From the NCBI RefSeq assembly GCF_963668385.1, contig NZ_OY764327.1:2170001-2234000 (forward strand): a stretch of DNA of 64,000 bases, given 5' to 3'. Below, one piece after another: positions 45,990 to 54,679 of this stretch. This DNA comes from an uncultured Carboxylicivirga sp. (GTDB lineage Bacteria > Bacteroidota > Bacteroidia > Bacteroidales > Marinilabiliaceae). The notes beneath the pieces are model-generated. The model searched no databases and was not told the DNA's origin. It saw nothing but the letters and a program-made list of their open reading frames with translations. Both the position numbers and the translations under genes were made by a program. Position 1 is the first letter of the stretch; every line of letters starts with the position of its first letter.

Positions 45990-46003
45990 ATTCTGTTTTT
46001 TAT

Positions 46004-46603
46004 CTATTTATCAATTGCCTGTTTCATTATTTCTCTAATCCACACCGGGGCTAATGCAATATCGTGTTGCAACAATTTGAGGTCTTCCTTTTGTAAAAGC
46101 GTATTAATTTTCTGAAGTTCCACCTCAGTGGCTTTATCTTTGCCTATTTCACGCAAAGCCTGTATAACCAAAGAGCTGATTTTACCTTTTGCTTTAAGGT
46201 TTTTAGGAGTGGTTCTTTTTAGTTTTATGGTTCTTTTTCCGACCTTAATAATACGGGGAGCACCATCGGTGAGGAAAACTAATTTTAAAGGTACTTGTGT
46301 ACTTAAACCTAAAGCATGTAATGCGTATGCTCCTGTAGAGATGAGTTTAATTTTATCGCGTCTGGCAATGGCTTTAGCTACATCCTCGGCGGTAGGCAAT
46401 ACTTCTCCAATATATTTGTCTATTATCGGACGCACGTATATACCATGAGCAACAGACCTTATCAGACCTTTTTCTTTTAAGTTTTGCAAAGCTTTTCTTA
46501 TTGATTCTGCCGAACCTCTATGGCTAAAATCATCGGAAAACAATAGATAACCTTTAGGTTTTGACTTAATTGTCTTTTCTATCTTAAATTCAACGCTTTG
46601 CAT
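46004..46603 (-). CDS. DUF6088 protein (AbiEi-like antitoxin/regulator fold)
   Basis: The 199-residue protein begins with a winged-helix-like region (AESIRKALQNLKEKGLIRSVAHGIYVRP) followed by an AbiEi-like alpha/beta part (LISTGAYALHALGLSTQVPLKLVFLTDGAPRIIKVG). In type IV toxin-antitoxin systems this fold is the DNA-binding antitoxin that represses its own operon. It is the first gene of the nuclease-hsdMS operon. A palindrome covers its -7 element (46624-46650), fitting autorepression. No AbiEii-type nucleotidyltransferase is nearby; the partner could be the YhcG nuclease. Confidence 0.7.
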   Translation of the reverse strand: MQSVEFKIEKTIKSKPKGYLLFSDDFSHRGSAESIRKALQNLKEKGLIRSVAHGIYVRPIIDKYIGEVLPTAEDVAKAIARRDKIKLISTGAYALHALGLSTQVPLKLVFLTDGAPRIIKVGKRTIKLKRTTPKNLKAKGKISSLVIQALREIGKDKATEVELQKINTLLQKEDLKLLQHDIALAPVWIREIMKQAIDK

Positions 46604-46623
46604 ATTTATTGCATGAGAAAATT

Positions 46624-46650
46624 TTCACAAATATAGAATAAATATGTGAA
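46624..46650 (-). promoter_or_regulatory. Promoter with palindromic operator, DUF6088-hsdMS operon
   Basis: The palindrome TTCACA (46624-46629) / TGTGAA (46645-46650) surrounds a minus-strand -7 element TATATTTG (46628-46635), 25 bp before the start codon. The arrangement is that of a repressor site. Confidence 0.55.
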
Positions 46651-46951
46651 GCAGAAATTAAGGTAAGTCAATTGTATTTATTTCAGGAAATATGAGAATG
46701 TAAGCCAACACTTAAAATTTCATGTAAACTTTGTAAATATTGTAAATCAACAGGTGTATCGCATTGGAAATCTATATAATACATATTTACTTCATCGGAA
46801 ATGTGAAGTAAATATATTCTCCTAATATTTAACTATGAAATTGGTGTGAGGCTCATTTTTCAGACAGGCATGTTATCCAGCAAATTTGACGAATGAGTTG
46901 AATGCAATTAAGATTATATATGCAATGTGGTACAAAATGTTAAATTGAGAA
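46651..46951. other. Intergenic region with a 12-bp inverted repeat
   Basis: ATATTTACTTCA (46783-46794) and TGAAGTAAATAT (46804-46815) form a perfect 12-bp inverted repeat with a 9-nt spacer. The arm sequence ATGTGAAG is shared with the operator at 46640. No gene is visible between 46651 and the terminator at 46952. Confidence 0.6.
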
Positions 46952-46976
46952 CAGGGTAAGATTAAAACTTACCCTG
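46952..46976 (-). terminator. Hairpin over the stop codon of the exchanger gene
   Basis: CAGGGTAAG (46952-46960) pairs with CTTACCCTG (46968-46976). The stop codon of the gene at 46969 is inside the stem. There is no long T-run, so efficiency is uncertain. Confidence 0.5.
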
Positions 46977-47889
46977 CTGTAAAGCTATAGTACCATCTAA
47001 TTGCGCCTATTAAAAGAAGTATACCACCTTCCCATCTTGTAAGTCTCCATCTGGTTCTAAGAAACAATAAGGTCAAAACAATCATACCTATAAGAAGTAT
47101 CAGATTTGAACGAACACCTTCATCAACATTTAAGTTTTGAATAATACCTGTAACGCCGAGTACTCCAAACATATTGAATATATCACTACCTATAAGATTT
47201 CCGATTGAAATACCATGATGACCTTTAGCCGCAGCAGTTATAGATGTAGCTAATTCGGGGGCAGATGTTCCGAATGCAACGATTGTTGCACCGATAACCC
47301 ATTCAGACATACCAAATATCCTTGCAACATTAACAGATGATTCTACCAAAAAATGAGAACCTACCAGAATTAATCCTAATCCAAGCGGTAGCAGAAGAAA
47401 ATCGTACCAATGTACCTTTTCATTGATTTCAATTTCTTCAATAGGTTCTTTTTTAACAAACAGGAATGCTAAATAGGCAAAAAGCAAAGTAAAGAGGATT
47501 CCTCCTTCAATTTTCGTCATTGATAAATCCCACAGAAAGAATGTAAGCAAAACAGTACCAGATAATAAGAAAAAGCCATCACGGTAAACCAGGGGTTTAG
47601 ATGATTTTAAAGTGCCTATAAGAGCTGTTCCTCCTAATATAAACCCTAGGTTAAAGATGTTTGAACCAACAACATTTCCTATGGCAATGTCTCCCATACC
47701 TTTCATTGCTGATAAAAATGTAACGCCAAATTCAGGAGCAGATGTTCCAAATGCTACAATTGTCAATCCAATTACTAATTCAGGAATCTTAAGCCAATTA
47801 GCAATTCTGACAGATGAATCAACCAACCATGAGGACCCAAAGGCTAAAGCAAAAATACAAGCTATTATTATTACTATATCCAAATACAT
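46969..47889 (-). CDS. Na+/Ca2+ exchanger family antiporter (first copy)
   Basis: 306 residues from ATG at 47889 (MYLDIVIIIACIFALAFG); a start 12 codons earlier is less likely. Ten hydrophobic segments with the two alpha repeats VGLTIVAFGTSAPEFGVT-like (near residue 45) and GATIVAFGTSAPELATS (near residue 200), each followed by GNxxGSxxFN, define the CaCA (YrbG-type) family. It exports Ca2+ or a related cation in exchange for Na+ or H+. A second member is at 56489. Confidence 0.9.
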   Translation of the reverse strand: MYLDIVIIIACIFALAFGSSWLVDSSVRIANWLKIPELVIGLTIVAFGTSAPEFGVTFLSAMKGMGDIAIGNVVGSNIFNLGFILGGTALIGTLKSSKPLVYRDGFFLLSGTVLLTFFLWDLSMTKIEGGILFTLLFAYLAFLFVKKEPIEEIEINEKVHWYDFLLLPLGLGLILVGSHFLVESSVNVARIFGMSEWVIGATIVAFGTSAPELATSITAAAKGHHGISIGNLIGSDIFNMFGVLGVTGIIQNLNVDEGVRSNLILLIGMIVLTLLFLRTRWRLTRWEGGILLLIGAIRWYYSFTAG

Positions 47890-47968
47890 CGCAATCAGTT
47901 TATTTATGAATAAATTAAGTAACACAGAGCTATAGAGTATTACTCAACTAAAAAGTAAGATTTAATCT

Positions 47969-49306
47969 TTAAAACGATACCAGGCTATTCAGGTAAACTT
48001 CAACATTAGTAAACGTATCTGATAAGTCATATCCATTAGCATCATTTAATTTGTCGTTTAGTCCTTTTTGGTTTTGTTCCCATACGTCAGGCATTCCATC
48101 TTTATCTGTATCAACATCAGCTTTTTCTGATATTATTGATGGATATCCGCCAACTTCCGTTTGGCTGTTAATGATACCATTTTCGCCATAAGTACTTTTC
48201 TTGTTCTTGACTTCACCAATGATTCTTGTATCAATTTCATCTCGTTGCTTACTTGCACCTGCTGAATTAAGCACCTTAGTAAAAGCTGATACCGGGCTTT
48301 CTATTTTATAATCCGATATTTCTATTGTAGCTTTTAATTCAATAGAATCAATAGAACCAACTTCAATTTCAATTCCCTTCAAATTGTCTTGAGTAACCTC
48401 TGGAAATCCTTCAAGATAATTATTAGTAATATTGTAATTACTGTATGGTTTATATGGTTCTAAAAATTGTTTACTAGCTGATTTTGAGGTTGCTGGTCCA
48501 GGGAAAAAAAAGTTTCCGGCAATTTTATAATTTCCATCTTCTCCTGCATACATACATTTTGACTTCCAATTATAAACCACATTGTTTACAAATTCTGCTT
48601 TTTCCCTTTCCGGTTGCTTGTGGTATCTACTACCATTTATTCTTGGATTCCGACTTTTGTGATGAGCTAACAAGTTATGGTGAAAGGAACTATTCATGCC
48701 ACCCCATATACCTCCGTAACCATGTGAACCTTTGTGATGCACTGATTCATTTAAACTCTCTGAAATAATACAATATTGAAGTGTGAAATTTTCATTATCA
48801 TAGAACGAACACACTTCATCGGTAGCCCAGCTTACACTACAATGGTCAATAATAATGTCCTTCTGCTCTTTCCCTTTAAGTGCATCCAGTTCAATTCCTG
48901 CTTTATCACCAGGGCGTATTCTTAAATATCTTACAATCACATTGTTTGCACCCACTTTCATACCATAATTTACGAGGGTTATACCTAAACCGGGTGCACT
49001 TTGTCCTGCTATGGTAATGTTATCATTGTTAATATCAAGTGATGATTGCAATTCAATGACTCCGCTTACAGAAAAGACAATTATTCTAGCTCCTTTTTTC
49101 TGGATGCCATCTCGTAAACTACCTGGCCCATCATCATTCAGATTGGTTACTTTATATACAATTCCCCCACGTCCTCCGGTGGTGTATTTACCGGCACCTT
49201 CAGCTCCAGGAAAAGCGATGGCTCGGTTATCTTTGGTTATTTCACCTGTTGCAAAGGCTTGATAAACAGATAAGCTTAAGAATAAATTAAACAAAAAATA
49301 CTTCAT
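47969..49306 (-). CDS. Secreted pectate-lyase-like (PL1-type) protein
   Basis: 445 residues with signal peptide (MKYFLFNLFLSLSVYQAFA). The mature part starts FPGAEGAGKYTTGGRGG and contains ITIAGQSAPGLGITL, RYLRIRPGD, IDHCSVSWATDEV and RNPRING, the stacked motifs of PL1-type right-handed beta-helix lyases common in Bacteroidota polysaccharide loci. C-terminal DTDKDGMPDVWEQNQ is a calcium-binding type-3 thrombospondin-like stretch. It probably cleaves a polyuronate outside the cytoplasm. No SusCD pair is nearby, which is unusual for such an enzyme. Confidence 0.85.
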   Translation of the reverse strand: MKYFLFNLFLSLSVYQAFATGEITKDNRAIAFPGAEGAGKYTTGGRGGIVYKVTNLNDDGPGSLRDGIQKKGARIIVFSVSGVIELQSSLDINNDNITIAGQSAPGLGITLVNYGMKVGANNVIVRYLRIRPGDKAGIELDALKGKEQKDIIIDHCSVSWATDEVCSFYDNENFTLQYCIISESLNESVHHKGSHGYGGIWGGMNSSFHHNLLAHHKSRNPRINGSRYHKQPEREKAEFVNNVVYNWKSKCMYAGEDGNYKIAGNFFFPGPATSKSASKQFLEPYKPYSNYNITNNYLEGFPEVTQDNLKGIEIEVGSIDSIELKATIEISDYKIESPVSAFTKVLNSAGASKQRDEIDTRIIGEVKNKKSTYGENGIINSQTEVGGYPSIISEKADVDTDKDGMPDVWEQNQKGLNDKLNDANGYDLSDTFTNVEVYLNSLVSF

Positions 49307-49426
49307 TGGTGATAATATTTTAATTAAATAATTATGGTAGATAAAAATGAAATAGGTTTAAATTATTAAATGTCCTGGAACACCTAAAATCTAAACCTAA
49401 TCATTTCCCAATTTATAGTAGAACCC

Positions 49427-49633
49427 TTATTCTGCTTTTATAGTATCAGCTACCGCATTTAATGTGTCAGTCTGAGCAACAGTTGCTTCTAATGTATCTG
49501 GCTGGCTCATAACATCTTCTATTTGAACGGTATCTTTTGCTTCACCGGAAGCATCACTTTTTGCTCCACTATTACAAGATGTAACGAACAAAATACCTAA
49601 AAATACGAAAGAAAAAAGAACTTGTTTTTTCAT
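49427..49633 (-). CDS. Small lipoprotein under the two-component system
   Basis: The 68-residue protein has a lipoprotein signal (MKKQVLFSFVFLGILFVTSC, Cys20) and a short acidic, Asp/Thr/Gln-rich mature part without recognisable fold (DTVQIEDVMSQPDTLEATV). It is divergent from the response-regulator gene. Its promoter shows TACATTTG with a CTTTAG-N5-CTTTAG site at 10 bp, so it is predicted to be a target of that regulator. Function unknown. Confidence 0.75.
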   Translation of the reverse strand: MKKQVLFSFVFLGILFVTSCNSGAKSDASGEAKDTVQIEDVMSQPDTLEATVAQTDTLNAVADTIKAE

Positions 49634-49667
49634 ACTTTAAATAATTACAGGTTTTGAAATACAATTG

Positions 49668-49750
49668 CAAATGTAAATTACAACTCTAAAGCAATTCTAA
49701 AGTTTTAATGATATTCTTTAGAAACACTTTAGTTTTGTGTGTTATTTTTG
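49668..49750. promoter_or_regulatory. Divergent promoters with two CTTTAG-N5-CTTTAG sites
   Basis: On the minus strand CTTTAG-N5-CTTTAG (49686-49702) is followed after 10 bp by TACATTTG (49668-49675). On the plus strand CTTTAG-N5-CTTTAG (49716-49732) is followed after 10 bp by TATTTTTG (49743-49750). An 11-bp direct repeat is the usual footprint of an OmpR/PhoB-type dimer. The same arrangement recurs at 51832. Confidence 0.8.
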
Positions 49751-49804
49751 AAGAAAATTGAGATATGTCTATTTTAAACGAGATTGAATTTAAGATTTCA
49801 TTTT

Positions 49805-50482
49805 ATGAAGGTATTAGTTATAGAAGACGAGCAACTGCTATTGCAAAGCATATTGTCATATCTTTCCAATGAGAATTATATATGCGATAGTGCAGATAAC
49901 TTTAATAGTGCTTCAGAAAAAATTGCCTTTAATGATTACGATTGTTATGTGGTTGATATAATGTTAGGTGAAAATAACGGATTAACTCTGATTGAAAATC
50001 TAAAAAATACCAATAAAGAAGGTGGGGTAATTATTATATCTGCAAAAAACTCACTTGATGACAGACTGAATGGTTTAAATATTGGTGCAGACGATTATTT
50101 GACAAAGCCATTCCATTTATCAGAATTAAATGCACGTATAAAAGCCATATTAAGGAGAAGACAGAACAAAGGATTTAAGAATTTGGTTTTTAATGAAATA
50201 TTAATAGACTTGGATTCTCAGGATACATTTGTAAATGATGTTAAGCTGGAATTAACAACAAAGGAGTTTCAGTTACTCAAATATTTTGTAATTAACAAAA
50301 ACCGTGTAATTAAAAAACAATCCATTGTTGACCATTTATGGTCGGATGAATACAACTTTTCTTCCTACGATTTTATTTATACTCATCTGACCAATTTGAG
50401 AAAAAAATTATCAATCGCAGGTTGTAAGGATTACATCCGAACAATTTATGGACTTGGATATAAGTTTTCGGAGACTGTGTAA
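49805..50482 (+). CDS. OmpR/PhoB-family response regulator
   Basis: 225 residues from ATG at 49805 (MKVLVIEDEQLL). Receiver domain with acidic pocket Glu7-Asp8, phospho-acceptor Asp51 (CYVVDIMLGE) and Lys in LTKPFHL. C-terminal winged helix with RVIKKQSIVDHLW and the IYTHLTNLRKKL recognition helix. It is predicted to bind CTTTAG direct repeats at its own promoter, the lipoprotein promoter and the operon at 51895. Its kinase is encoded 67 bp downstream. Confidence 0.92.
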   Translation: MKVLVIEDEQLLLQSILSYLSNENYICDSADNFNSASEKIAFNDYDCYVVDIMLGENNGLTLIENLKNTNKEGGVIIISAKNSLDDRLNGLNIGADDYLTKPFHLSELNARIKAILRRRQNKGFKNLVFNEILIDLDSQDTFVNDVKLELTTKEFQLLKYFVINKNRVIKKQSIVDHLWSDEYNFSSYDFIYTHLTNLRKKLSIAGCKDYIRTIYGLGYKFSETV

Positions 50483-50549
50483 TGGCTTATGAGCTAATAA
50501 GATTGAGTTAGGTACTTTAAATGTGGTCATAAATAAATTAATCTTGAAG

Positions 50550-51815
50550 ATGAAATTATTAACCAGAACACTCATTTATTTTTTACTTATATCAATTCCA
50601 ACCTTTGTATTGGGAAGTTTTGCCTTTTATTTTTTCTTAAAATATGCAATGATTCAGCAAGTTGATGAATCATTAAAGACCGACAAACAAGAAATAATAG
50701 ATTTTGTAAATAACAATAAGAATGATGTTTCAGAATTATATAAAGCAATTAGTTGCACATATTTTTTAGTTCCTGATTCAGTATATGAACCAAGAAAAGA
50801 AGTGTTCAGTTTTATCAGCGAGTATGATAGTCTGGATATGGATTACAAACCTTTTCGACAATTAAAAACCTCTATTCAGATTAAAACTGACCATTACCAA
50901 CTAGTAATGCGTGAATCTCTTGTTGATAGCGATTCACTTATATATAGTATCCTTTTTTTTGCGATTGTTCTATTAGCTATGTTAACGATAGGAATCGCAC
51001 TACTAAACTGGTTTATCTCAAAACGAATTTGGAATCCTTTTTACCAGCTTCTTGCAATTATCTCAAACTTTAAACCGGGGAAGGATGTGAAAACAGAAAT
51101 AAAGTCAAATAATATTCAAGAGTTTGGCAGTTTAAATATAGCCATAGGTAAAATGATTAATCGCATCAATAAAGATTTTAACAAACAAAAAAAATTTATA
51201 GACAATATTGCTCACGAACTTCAAACACCGCTGGCTATTGCAAATTCTCAACTTGAGCTTTTCATGCAGGATTCGTCCTTAAATGAAAAAACAGCCAATA
51301 TGATTGATGGTCTGGATAAGACCTTGCTCAAAATGAAAAATATGAATCAATCATTATTGCTACTATCAAGAATTCAAAATGAGCAATTTAATGAAAGTAA
51401 AATTATTGAACTGGATAATATTATTATTGAATATTTAAAAATTTATCAAGACCAGATTCAAATAATGAATATAACCATAGACATTAGTTCTTTAAAAGCT
51501 ATTTCTATCAATATGAATGAGGCATTATCGAATATTTTGATAGGCAATTTACTTAGTAACGCATTAAAACATAATGTGCTGGATGGATATATTCGAATTG
51601 CTTCAACAATTAAAACGATGACAATTGAAAACAGTGGCCATGAACTGAATATGGACACGGAGGAATTGTTCTCCCCATATGTAAGTAGAAGTAACAATTC
51701 AGATTCATTGGGAATGGGATTATCAATCATAAAGGAGATATGCAATTACTACAATTTTAATGTGGAGTATAGTTTGAAACAAAACATACATAAAATTCAA
51801 ATCACTTTTAATTAA
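50550..51815 (+). CDS. Membrane sensor histidine kinase
   Basis: 421 residues from ATG at 50550 (MKLLTRTLIYFLLIS); GTG at 50523 would add nine. Two transmembrane helices (about 7-30 and 132-157) enclose a periplasmic domain of about 100 residues with no known fold. HAMP-like linker, then FIDNIAHELQTPLAIANSQ with His222, and an ATPase domain in which the N box is NLLSNALKHN and the G2 box SLGMGLSIIKEI. It pairs with the preceding response regulator. The signal is unknown. Confidence 0.9.
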   Translation: MKLLTRTLIYFLLISIPTFVLGSFAFYFFLKYAMIQQVDESLKTDKQEIIDFVNNNKNDVSELYKAISCTYFLVPDSVYEPRKEVFSFISEYDSLDMDYKPFRQLKTSIQIKTDHYQLVMRESLVDSDSLIYSILFFAIVLLAMLTIGIALLNWFISKRIWNPFYQLLAIISNFKPGKDVKTEIKSNNIQEFGSLNIAIGKMINRINKDFNKQKKFIDNIAHELQTPLAIANSQLELFMQDSSLNEKTANMIDGLDKTLLKMKNMNQSLLLLSRIQNEQFNESKIIELDNIIIEYLKIYQDQIQIMNITIDISSLKAISINMNEALSNILIGNLLSNALKHNVLDGYIRIASTIKTMTIENSGHELNMDTEELFSPYVSRSNNSDSLGMGLSIIKEICNYYNFNVEYSLKQNIHKIQITFN

Positions 51816-51831
51816 AAACATAACAAAGCGA

Positions 51832-51866
51832 CTTTAGATTCTCTTTAGATTTTTAGGATAAGTTTG
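51832..51866 (+). promoter_or_regulatory. Promoter of the 51895 operon with CTTTAG-N5-CTTTAG site
   Basis: CTTTAG at 51832-51837 and 51843-51848, then 10 bp, then the -7 element TAAGTTTG (51859-51866). Layout identical to the two sites upstream of the response regulator. Confidence 0.78.
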
Positions 51867-51894
51867 CCATTCTCGAAATCAAAAAGAAAATCAA

Positions 51895-52797
51895 ATGAAA
51901 GGAAAGATTTATATCGCATTTTTTGTGTGTGCTATTATCGCATTACACACAAACATAACTATTGCCCAAACCAGTATTGAGTCATTGTACAATTTCAATG
52001 CTCCTGTAAATAAAGTTACATTACCTGATGTTTTAAAAGAAATTTCTGGAATGACATTTGTCGATGATAATACATTGGCGTGCATTCAGGACGAAAATGG
52101 AAAGATATATTTCTATAACTTATTAAAAAAGACCATTACAAGAACCCACACTTTTGCAAAAGAGGGTGATTTTGAAGGAATTGCTTATGCCAATGGCTTT
52201 TTGTATGTTTTGCGCAGTGATGGAGTATTATTTGAAATCCCTGATAGCCAATCACCAACAAAAACCGAAATATCATATACCTTAAATGTACCTTCAAAAA
52301 ATTGTGAAGGTTTGTGTTACGATAAAAAAAACAACAGGCTATTAATCGCTTCCAAAGGAAAACCTGACAATCTGAATAAAGAGGATGCTAAAAGATATAG
52401 GTATATTTATTGTTTCGATTTAGCCAATAAAACGCTGTGCTCAAATTCATTTTACACTATTGATTTAAAAGAAATTGAATCGTATATAAAGAAACATGGT
52501 ATAGAATTTCATTATACAAAAACAAATAAGGACGGTGAAGAGGAAGAAAAGAAACCCAAGGTTAGAGCCTCTGAACTTGCTGTGCATCCGTTGAGTGGGG
52601 ATATCTATATAGAATCAGCAGTTGAACATGTAATGTACAGATTTAGCCCATCTGGAAACTTTGTTGATTTGGCAATTTTAAGTGAAGATGTTCATCCTCA
52701 GCCCGAAGGAATTTCATTTACAAAGAATGGTGATGTTTATATCTCGAATGAAGCAAATGGTGGACTTCCTACATTAATGTTGTTTGAAATTAAATGA
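51895..52797 (+). CDS. SdiA-regulated-like beta-propeller protein, exported
   Basis: 300 residues with signal peptide (MKGKIYIAFFVCAIIALHT, cleaved near residue 25). Repeats such as LKEISGMTFVDDNTLACIQDE, EGDFEGIAYANGFLYVLRSDG and PQPEGISFTKNGDVYISNE are blades of the SdiA-regulated / phytase-like propeller family. Periplasmic or surface location. First of four overlapping genes: it overlaps the glycosyltransferase gene by 4 nt. Predicted to be controlled by the upstream two-component system. Ligand unknown. Confidence 0.78.
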   Translation: MKGKIYIAFFVCAIIALHTNITIAQTSIESLYNFNAPVNKVTLPDVLKEISGMTFVDDNTLACIQDENGKIYFYNLLKKTITRTHTFAKEGDFEGIAYANGFLYVLRSDGVLFEIPDSQSPTKTEISYTLNVPSKNCEGLCYDKKNNRLLIASKGKPDNLNKEDAKRYRYIYCFDLANKTLCSNSFYTIDLKEIESYIKKHGIEFHYTKTNKDGEEEEKKPKVRASELAVHPLSGDIYIESAVEHVMYRFSPSGNFVDLAILSEDVHPQPEGISFTKNGDVYISNEANGGLPTLMLFEIK

Positions 52798-53549
52798 GCA
52801 GAAATAACAATTTAAGCATTATAATTATTGCTTATAATGAGGAGAAGTATCTCCCTGTATTATTGGACTCATTAAAAAATCAGTCGGTTAAAAACTTTGA
52901 AGTAATTGTCGTTGACAGTAACAGTAGTGATAAAACACCGGAATTAGCTGAATCATTTAAAACAAAGTTTACATACTTTAAATATTTAAAACTGCCTTAT
53001 ACTAATGGCCCAGCCCGTGCCAGAAATAAAGGAATTGAATTGGCTTCATACGAAAGGTTAATTTTTCTTGATGCAGATACAAGAGTTCGATATGATTTTG
53101 TTGAAAGATTAACAAAGGAATTACTAAAATATGACCCTGATGTAGCAACTTGTCCGGTAAGAATAGCAGAAAACCATTTACCTTCAAATCTGGGTGCAAT
53201 GTTCCTGAATAGCTTTATGATTGCGATGAAACCAGTTTATTCGGCAGCCTACGGAGCCTGCCTGATAAGTACTAAAGAATTGCATCTTGCAGTTGAAGGA
53301 TTCCGTGAAGACCTTGCTCTATGCGAGGATTGTAATTACGTGAAACGTTCCAGGAGACAGCATGGTTTTAAATACAAAATTCTTTCTCCCTATTTTTATA
53401 CATCAGACCGAAGAGCAATGAAAGAAGGCGGTATTGGGTTTATGTTGAAATATATAAAGATTCACGTTTTCAGGATGCTTACCGGCAAAGAGATTTTAAA
53501 AGGAACAATTAACTATGAATATGGAAATTATTCCGCAAGCATTAATTAG
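52794..53549 (+). CDS. Family 2 glycosyltransferase
   Basis: The 251-residue cytoplasmic GT-A enzyme starts LSIIIIAYNEEKYLPVLLDSL and has VDSNSSDKTPELA for the nucleotide sugar and FLDADTRV as the DxD-type metal site. C-terminal hydrophobic stretch GIGFMLKYIKIHVFRM may touch the membrane. It probably glycosylates a lipid, since the next gene encodes a PAP2-type lipid enzyme. It overlaps the upstream gene by 4 nt and ends 1 bp before the next start. Confidence 0.88.
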   Translation: MSRNNNLSIIIIAYNEEKYLPVLLDSLKNQSVKNFEVIVVDSNSSDKTPELAESFKTKFTYFKYLKLPYTNGPARARNKGIELASYERLIFLDADTRVRYDFVERLTKELLKYDPDVATCPVRIAENHLPSNLGAMFLNSFMIAMKPVYSAAYGACLISTKELHLAVEGFREDLALCEDCNYVKRSRRQHGFKYKILSPYFYTSDRRAMKEGGIGFMLKYIKIHVFRMLTGKEILKGTINYEYGNYSASIN

Positions 53550-53550
53550 A

Positions 53551-54273
53551 ATGAACAAGTGTATTGTAAAGATTATTGAAATTTTAACAGAGCTGGTTAA
53601 TCTGATAAAGAATAAGTATTTCTATTTAGGTTTGGTTGCTTTGATTGGCGGGATTCAACTAAATTTTCTATCGCAAACATACTTACATAATTACATTAAT
53701 GAAGGCAAAACACTTCCAGTTCTTTCAGATTTGATACTCGATAATCTACCATATTGGGATGTTGACTATTTATACGATATATTCAGCCTGGTATCTGTTT
53801 TTGTTTTTGGTATTTATGTTATACACAAACGAGAATATAAGAAAGTACCTTACTTTCTTCTGTTATGCGGAATTTTCCACATGGTAAGAGGTGTTTTTAT
53901 TGTATTAACCCCATTTGGCAATCCTCCAATGTTTGATGGTACGCAAGGTATGTTTAATGGATTTTCTAAATATGAATTGGGCGTATATCCATCCGGGCAT
54001 ACAGGTATTGCATACATGTATTTTATTTTAGCTAAAGATAAATATTATAGAGCAGTGCTTTTATTTAGCGTGTTAATGATCATTGCATCATTGTTTTTGT
54101 CCAGAGGTCATTATAGTATTGATATTTTATCAGGTATTTTTTTCGCTTTTGCAATAAAGGCTTATGCCGATAAATATATATTCAATTGGATTTACAATGA
54201 AGACCAAAAAATAATTACACAGTTAGTCAATAGTAAATATAAATTAGAGAAATATGAAAAAACTATTGATTAG
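53551..54273 (+). CDS. PAP2-type membrane phosphatase / lipid phosphotransferase
   Basis: 240 residues from ATG at 53551, with five to six hydrophobic segments. YPSGHTGIAYMYF and SRGHYSIDILSGIFF are the C2 and C3 motifs of the PAP2 superfamily. Together with LTPFGNPPMFDG the pattern resembles the PAP2_C group that includes sphingomyelin synthase-like transferases. It acts on a lipid phosphate or phospholipid head group. Bacteroidota make sphingolipids, so an unusual lipid is plausible. Its 3' end overlaps the next gene by 20 nt. Confidence 0.8.
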   Translation: MNKCIVKIIEILTELVNLIKNKYFYLGLVALIGGIQLNFLSQTYLHNYINEGKTLPVLSDLILDNLPYWDVDYLYDIFSLVSVFVFGIYVIHKREYKKVPYFLLLCGIFHMVRGVFIVLTPFGNPPMFDGTQGMFNGFSKYELGVYPSGHTGIAYMYFILAKDKYYRAVLLFSVLMIIASLFLSRGHYSIDILSGIFFAFAIKAYADKYIFNWIYNEDQKIITQLVNSKYKLEKYEKTID

Positions 54274-54679
54274 TCTTGCCTTCCTGTCATTTGTAATAGT
54301 GCTTAATGCTCAAGTTTTAAGCATTTCGTTTGAGAATGTTAGAAATTCGAAAGGTGTTTTTCGTGTTGGATTTTTTACCAGTCAGAAAAGCTATAAAGAA
54401 GGCAATCCTGTTTATTATAAAACAGTTCCCAAGAATAGTATAGTAAACGGGATGTTGACTTATATATTTAATGATATTCCTTCAGGAATTTATGGCATTG
54501 TTGTTTTAGATGATGAAAATTCAAATGACAAAACAGACTATTCATGGATGATTCCATGTGAAGGTTTTGGATTTTCAAATTATGTTGTTGATAAACTTAA
54601 AATACCAGAATTTGACGATTTCGATTTTAAACTGGGTGCTGATTGTTGTGTTAAAATTGCACTCAAATATCTTAAATAA
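54254..54679 (+). CDS. DUF2141 exported protein
   Basis: The 141-residue protein has a signal peptide (MKKLLISLAFLSFVIVLNA) and the DUF2141 pattern: LSISFENVRNSKGVFRVGFF, IFNDIPSGIYGIVVLDDENSN and WMIPCEGFGFSN. The fold is predicted to be a small Ig-like sandwich outside the cytoplasm. Last gene of the 51895 operon, overlapping the PAP2 gene by 20 nt. DUF2141 proteins often accompany lipid or carotenoid enzymes in Bacteroidota; function unknown. Confidence 0.85.
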   Translation: MKKLLISLAFLSFVIVLNAQVLSISFENVRNSKGVFRVGFFTSQKSYKEGNPVYYKTVPKNSIVNGMLTYIFNDIPSGIYGIVVLDDENSNDKTDYSWMIPCEGFGFSNYVVDKLKIPEFDDFDFKLGADCCVKIALKYLK

